Origin: Metallyticus violacea
Taxonomy: Eukaryota; Arthropoda; Insecta; Mantodea; Metallyticidae
Reading direction: 5' to 3'
Assembly (NCBI GenBank): GCA_030762175.1
Contig: CM060833.1
Span: 169,274,501 to 169,338,500 of the forward strand
Length of the DNA: 64,000 nucleotides
Shown here: one piece after another, positions 58,896 to 64,000 of the stretch
How positions within the stretch are numbered: the stretch's first letter is position 1
Layout of the letters: each line of letters opens with the position of its first letter
Position numbers and translations under genes: made by a program
Notes under the pieces: model-generated
The model's database searches: none
What the model was told of the DNA's origin: nothing
What the model saw: only the letters and a program-made list of their open reading frames with translations

Positions 58896-59328
58896 CAAAT
58901 AGGTTTCTAAATTATTCCAACAGAACCGAAAATCGTATTCACTCGCCTAATGTATAACTCACAGATTACGTCTAACCTGACCAATCTCCGATTATATTAC
59001 ACTTTTAGTTTCAACGCACACCTACGCAACAGAACAGAATACGCGACCAAATTACATAATAACAAGAACCGGAAATAACTTATTTGCCCGTGGTTTTTGG
59101 TCATGAATCTCGGCCATTGTGTGTGAAAATGTTTATATTTGCCGAAGGTGGAACCTTTAAGCGTCCTTTGAGATTTTTAATGGGAAGAGGAAAAGGAGCA
59201 ACGGGACAAAATGCTAAAAGTTCGACTGTCCTACCTAATCGGAGATAGGTCAGGTTAAATCTGTGAGTTATACATTAGACGAAAGAACTATTTTTGGTTA
59301 CAGCTAGAATAATTTAGAAATCTATTTG
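58896..59328. mobile_element. Foldback element / MITE with about 100-bp inverted repeats
   Basis: Left arm 58896-58996 and right arm 59228-59328 are inverted copies; shared words include CTAATGTATAACTCACAGAT, TAACCTGACC and ATCTCCGATTA, and TTTCTAAATTATT at the outer ends. The central 230 bp carries no frame of note. No convincing target-site duplication was found. Similar in design to Foldback or hairpin MITEs. Confidence 0.82.
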
Positions 59329-60130
59329 TGCGATGCTTGTTCTAAAAACAAATGATTGATATGAGCACGGAAGAGAGTCCGTCGCTACTATATTTGGTAC
59401 AATATCTGATCATAATTTAATTTGGGGGCCTGATAATGCTATGTAAGGTATTTTGCACATTCATGGTACCTCTTCCTCTCATGTGTTTGGTTGTCCGGGC
59501 CTGATGGTTTTCTCCTCATTGATGTTGTATGTTCGCCGTGCTTATTGCATCCCCAGCCGACATCAAAGTTAGCGGAAGGTCCATGAGCCCACTCTCTTGT
59601 CCGCAGGATAAAGTGAAACATTTGTTAGAAAATGCAACTAACTCCTGTGAGTGCTAGTGTGTTTCAACTGGTACGGAATGGTGCAGAACGAATTGATTCC
59701 CAGGTTTGATCATTGTGCGTTGGATATACCTGATTGAATGAAAGGCAATACTTCAATCACGACACAAATAACAGTCAGGAGATTTTCCTGATTCATGTGG
59801 GAGGGAGTGACGACGATGCGTAAAGGTGTGTCGAATTTTGTTACACAATGCTATTATAGACAAAAGACATATATTGCAAAGAATTAGCTGACATCATGAA
59901 CATTTATTATCGTGTATTATTAATAATTTTATTTAGGAAAATTGTCATATTATAACATGTTTTGGCGCCCATTTCTGTACAGAGTTCTTAATCCAGACAA
60001 CAAAACGTGTTTAGTAAATTGTGCCAATTGCGCCACCCAAAACCCGTGCAAGTTCACGTCCGTGGCGGATATAGCATTTGACTACAACACAAAGGCTGCC
60101 GCTGGGGATAGAATGAACGCTGTCACAACT
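59329..60130. other. Unassigned DNA upstream of the myosin gene
   Basis: No exon recognised. The frame 59942-60172 has no match. Confidence 0.4.
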
Positions 60131-60132
60131 TT

Positions 60133-60816
60133 TCCTTACACCAAGAAAGATTTGATTGTGCTGCTGCGGTAGACCGGTTGGAGCTGCAGTCCCGAGCGAC
60201 AGCGGAGAGAGACAGGTATAGCCGGATAAGAAGGCTTCAAGCACAACGGCATGTTAACACAGTTAGAGTGTCATGCTGTAGTTATGAAGGTAGGGTTTTC
60301 GAATCCATACGTTCTGATGCTTTTTTTTTTTTCCCTGCCGGAGTTATTGGAGATTTGCCATAATTACATTGCTCTACTTGCTAACACAGTACCACACACA
60401 CACATTGCGCTATAAATTGTTACCGATTTTTTTTTTCCTGCTGCAATCAAAGGAAATTTGCTACCATAACAGTGATTTATCCGCCCCTAATCAATGTATG
60501 TTTACGAATAGGTGGCGAGCGTAGGCCGTCATGCCGTAGCTCGCCGCAGCAAACCACTGGATCCACGGGTTTCTAGGATTTACTCGAAGTTAGTGTTAAG
60601 GTTAGTGTGAGTATATATATGAATTAATTGTGAATTCCAATGAGACAACGCGTAATAAAAAGTTGAAAAACTCGGTCTTGTAATACAATATCTGAACTGG
60701 AGCTATGTGTGCTATCTCCCATTCATGAGTGAAGAGTACGGTTCTCCCTTGTCGCTCGGGACTGCAGCTCTAACCGCTCTACCGCACTAGCATACTCGGA
60801 TCTTTCTTGGTGTAGG
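60133..60816. repeat. Inverted pair of about 67-bp repeats before the myosin start
   Basis: Arms 60133-60200 and 60751-60816 are inverted copies (CTTACACCAAGAAAGAT, GTAGACCGGTTGGAGCTGCA, GTCCCGAGCGAC; the right arm reads the complement with GTAGAGCGGTTAGAGCTGCA). The arm has a box A-like word, so these may be inverted tRNA-derived SINE heads. The right arm ends 160 bp before the myosin ATG. Confidence 0.75.
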
Positions 60817-60975
60817 AGCAAGTGTCACTATACCACGTGTAGTTGTTATCTACTGGCATTCTTTTTCTCTTACTCTTGCAAGGTGCATGAGTCATAGGCA
60901 CGTCACAAGTAATCCAGCCCAGCCAACCGTCGTTTCTCACCAGTGCCGCGCAACCATTCGTAGACAAGTGTCATA

Positions 60976-61064
60976 ATGGCGGCGGAAGATGAGGTTGGAA
61001 TTGTGGATTTTGTTCTTTTGGAGGAAATAACGCTTGAAACGTTTATGCAAAATCTTCGAATAAG
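60976..61064 (+). CDS. Myo31DF: First coding exon, class I myosin (MYO1D / Myo31DF type)
   Basis: ATG 60976 lies in TCATAATGGCGG, a good initiation context, and follows a GC-richer region. The exon encodes MAAEDEVGIVDFVLLEEITL followed by ETFMQNLRIR and ends in a phase-2 donor (ATAAG-GTAGCA at 61065). The motif VGIVDFVLL then F(M)xNLR(x)RF is the start of the motor domain in MYO1D and fly Myo31DF. Class I myosins are single-headed actin motors that link membranes to actin; Myo31DF sets left-right organ asymmetry in flies. The next exon joins in phase. Confidence 0.88.
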
Positions 61065-63180
61065 GTAGCATTAATATGTGTGTCATATACTATGGGGATA
61101 CATCTTGCATGTTATCGTATCCTGTCATTTTTTTTAACAATGCACGGTAGCAGAGGGCGTGGCATGCTTGACAGGTGGTATCAACAAAAATGTATTCTTT
61201 GTGTTAAGGCGTGAATCATTTTTCAAGTATACCTTGATTTACCAATGTGACTGAAATAATTTGACTTGTAACATTATTTATGAGTAGTCTTTAGGTACTC
61301 CACTATCGGCGCTGGTCCTTTGACGTGTTCCATGTTAATATACTTCTTTGTAATGAAATTTGTATAAATATTTGAAAAGGACATTTGTTTATCCTTGGAC
61401 AGGTTTCTTAAATATTAAACCTTTGTTGACATGTTAAAGTGACCGTTGTAGCACGAGAAGTGTGGATTTAAAAGAGATTAAAAAAGTAAACAACTTTCAG
61501 ATCACTCATTAGGTTTTTAGATGGGTGTTTGTGTTTAAAAAAAATATCTTTACAATAGCTATCATTAATTAAATTCGTGTAATTTTATTTTTACGTTGCT
61601 TTGCAGTATATTGCATGCCATTTATCAGCTGTTCAGTTATCCTAAATTCTTCATTAAGGAACCAGTTTTATAGAATTGCATTTTTGTATCATTTTGAATA
61701 TGGCATATTAGCCAATTAGTATTTTGTGATTATATTTATCAAATAGGAGAATGTTTTTGAAAATAAAAAATATATTTCTGAAATGTATTTTGTATGTTGA
61801 ATAAAATCATTTTGCAAGCCCATAGGTTCTTCACCTCAATTTAAAGGCAAAAAGGTGGCTTTTGCTCCTTGCTTAGTTTAGTGTAGCTCCTAGAGCATTC
61901 CATGAGTGCAAAGTAGTCACAAAGACTTACGAATATAGAATTTGTCTATACAATTACCATAGTAGCACATATTCTACATTTACAAAAAAAAAAAATATAT
62001 CATGTACATCTATATACATGGTTACAATAAAATGAAAAAACTACTCCTGAAACAACTCGGCCAAAACAACAAAAACCAGAGAAGCAGAAACCGATAAATC
62101 ATGGTTACAATTTTTGCTATATACATTGATATAAAATTGTTAACAGTGTTTTTAAATCAGTATAGTATATTGTCACTCATATATTTCTTTACAGAATAAT
62201 ATAGACTTTTTTTTACACAGGTATTTTCTGAGAGCATATTAGCAGGATTTACTCTTGTTTATTAAGACTTTTAGGCTAGAGGGAAGAGTGATTTGTACTT
62301 AAATGCATTCTAATAAATTTCTTTTTGATGGAAGGAAAGTGCTGAAATCATTGTATGTATATTTGGTACTCTTGCTATGAATATTGCAGTCATGTACAAA
62401 TTTTTATTTCTTATATAAAAATTCAGTAGATAGAATGTTGATAGAAAATAACATGAACTTACCCTTAATGGAACATTTACAACCAATTTACTCGTAAACA
62501 CAGAAATTTGGTTAATTTACATGTTGATATAGTATTATTATAGTATTTCATAGTCTTTTGTTGATAATTTATTTTTGTATAAGGTCAACCAACATAAAAC
62601 ATTTGAGATACTTAAAAGATACTGATATATTTCATTGTTTTTCCAATATTTTGATAAAAATTATTGAGATCTGTTAATACCAGTGGTGGTATAATTTTTG
62701 TGCAAAGTTATTGATTAAATTTAATTTTGTTCAACTAGCTAAAGAGGTGCCTATGGACATGTTATTCAAATGGCACAGTTTTGTGAGACAAATTTATCAG
62801 GGTTTTATTCAGTTGAATGTATTACATGTATTCCATTTTCATAATGTACTTAAAAGTACATAAATTAATTGCACCTGAGTGTTTTTATATTTTTTACATA
62901 ATATAAAATTAGGAATTAATTAAATCATCCTACTAACAGAATTTATGGTATGAAACTTGTAATAGCTTTAGTTGATAATCCTTGACCTTATAGGATTATG
63001 TAAATTTATCATATGCTTTAAATTTTTGTTTTTATATTTGTAAGAGATCAAATACAATAGATAATTACCCTTTTAATTGAATGAAACAAGCTGAATAAAA
63101 CGGTGCACAGATGCAGTTATTAAGTGATGCATTCTTATTTCTTTGTTATTAGTTTCATTGTTTTTGAATAATTTTTTTAG
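61065..63180. other. First intron of the myosin gene
   Basis: About 2.1 kb, AT-rich, from GTAGCA at 61065 to TTTTTTTAG at 63180. No repeat or nested gene is recognised. Confidence 0.8.
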
Positions 63181-63287
63181 GTTTAAAGGAGGGAAGATTT
63201 ACACATATATTGGAGAGGTATGTGTCTCTGTAAACCCATATCGAACAATGAATATCTACAGTCCAGAACTGGTGTCACGGTACAAAG
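63181..63287 (+). CDS. Myo31DF: Second coding exon, class I myosin (MYO1D / Myo31DF type)
   Basis: The acceptor ATTTTTTTAG ends at 63180; the first base completes the Arg codon of exon 1. The exon encodes FKGGKIYTYIGEVCVSVNPY followed by RTMNIYSPELVSRYK and one base of a Gly codon, with donor AAAG-GTACAT at 63288. The motifs IYTYIGEV-VSVNPY and N-IY----V--YKG are the adenine-binding (purine-binding) loop region of the myosin motor. The P-loop exon (GESGAGKT) is expected next and is not in the window. Confidence 0.93.
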
Positions 63288-63504
63288 GTACATTTATTAC
63301 TGTTACTTCACTCCTGCAGCATAAAAATAGTTAAGGTCATAGTTTATTTCCTTTGTAGACTTTTAACTTTCTACTAGGTATTTAACTTGCTGTTAACCTC
63401 TGATTCTCCCAAACAGTTATTAAGTAATTCAGTGATATTTGAAATAGACTTAGCTTGGTTTATACACATAGAGAAGTCTGTATTAGGTGACATGTATTTC
63501 ACTA

Positions 63505-63645
63505 ACTGACTAATTTATAAGAACATATTTCAAGAGCTTTCATTCTCATCCTCATCTGGCGACTGACTAACATTGGCAGAGTCAGTCCCTAGCTGAAGAT
63601 GAGAGTAAAAGCTCTTAAAGCATGTTCTGATATACTGACTTCTTT
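63505..63645. repeat. Inverted pair with hammerhead-like motifs in a myosin intron
   Basis: Arms about 63521-63557 and 63593-63627 are inverted copies around a spacer that itself contains GACTGAC / GTCAGTC. Plus strand: CTGAAGA (63593-63599), stem II TGAGAG-TAAAAG-CTCTTA, AAAGCATGTT; stem I pairing is possible between AGTCAG upstream and CTGACT downstream. Minus strand: CAGATGA-like core and GAAATATGTTC (63522-63558). Cores are slightly degraded. Confidence 0.65.
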
Positions 63646-64000
63646 AAGTGCGTAATCAATCTCTTCACTGTTTCTAATTTCTACTAACTTTACAATTAGC
63701 TTGGTTTATTAGAAGCATATGAGCTCATGAAAGCTTTGAAAAGTGTTAACATTAGTATCAAGGTAAACCTGGTAAGCCTGTATATCCTCACCATTAAAGG
63801 AGATGTTCACCAACACATTGGAAACACAGCCTCAGTTTCTGCATTGCCACAAGAGTTTAAGGGTTGTTGCAATGTACTTTCTCTTTCAGCATTTTCCATA
63901 GGAAGAAATCACATGTGCGGTCAGGCAAGCTTGGTGGCCAAAGTCCGTTAGAAATACCAATTATCTTCAAAGAAATTAATAAATTTAATTTTCCGTTGTT
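63646..64000. other. Intron of the myosin gene, unassigned
   Basis: The open frame 63727-63951 does not match the myosin motor and has no splice support. It runs near the window's end without a recognised repeat. Confidence 0.5.

Noticed and set aside
63727..63951. Further myosin exon
   Set aside because: Does not match the P-loop region expected after YKG and lacks a suitable acceptor in the right phase.
1..64000. CRISPR arrays, bacterial operons, phage or plasmid features
   Set aside because: Split genes with GT/AG introns, SINEs and animal protein families show eukaryotic DNA; no regular direct-repeat/spacer array is present.

Overview
This is AT-rich eukaryotic nuclear DNA. Short exons with GT/AG borders are scattered through long introns, and decayed transposons and simple repeats fill the rest. 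The protein matches (gustavus-type SPRY/SOCS protein, Myo31DF-type myosin, ARL6IP6-like membrane protein), the tRNA-derived SINEs and the many mariner relics suggest an insect with a large genome, possibly polyneopteran. The species-group guess is weak.

Host genes, all on the + strand: (1) two exons at 7002-7141 and 9560-9624 that join in phase and resemble the N-terminal third of TAF1A, a subunit of the RNA polymerase I selectivity factor; (2) a complete single-exon coding region at 18309-19328 for an SPSB1/gustavus protein, the best supported gene here; (3) two in-phase exons at 27160-27313 and 31671-31890 of an ARL6IP6-like multi-pass membrane protein; (4) the first two coding exons of a class I myosin (MYO1D/Myo31DF) at 60976-61064 and 63181-63287, with the rest beyond the right edge. 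These genes have no obvious functional link.

Mobile DNA: seven full or partial copies of one tRNA-headed SINE (SINE1) and four of a second (SINE2), several with intact target-site duplications. There are relics of mariner, Tc1, Tigger/pogo, PIF/Harbinger, hAT and non-LTR elements, a relic of a DUF7869-like coding region, a hAT-type MITE (41334-41820) and a foldback element (58896-59328). A Penelope-like element (PLE) with RT and GIY-YIG regions lies at about 37588-40660, with a second, deleted PLE at 16923-17640.

Most notable: at least a dozen short motifs with the hammerhead ribozyme layout (CUGANGA, stem II hairpin, GAAA, then a short palindrome and GUH) occur on both strands. Three directly follow PLE endonuclease regions. 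The helix III segment is a palindrome in several versions (ACATGT, ACATATGT, ACTAGT), as expected of minimal hammerheads that act as dimers. Several sit in inverted pairs with a ribozyme on each strand, one inside the first introns of the myosin gene, and one solo element split a LINE reading frame with a 14-bp target-site duplication. Hammerheads in PLEs are established knowledge; the number, the palindrome variation and the inverted-pair layout are what deserve follow-up.
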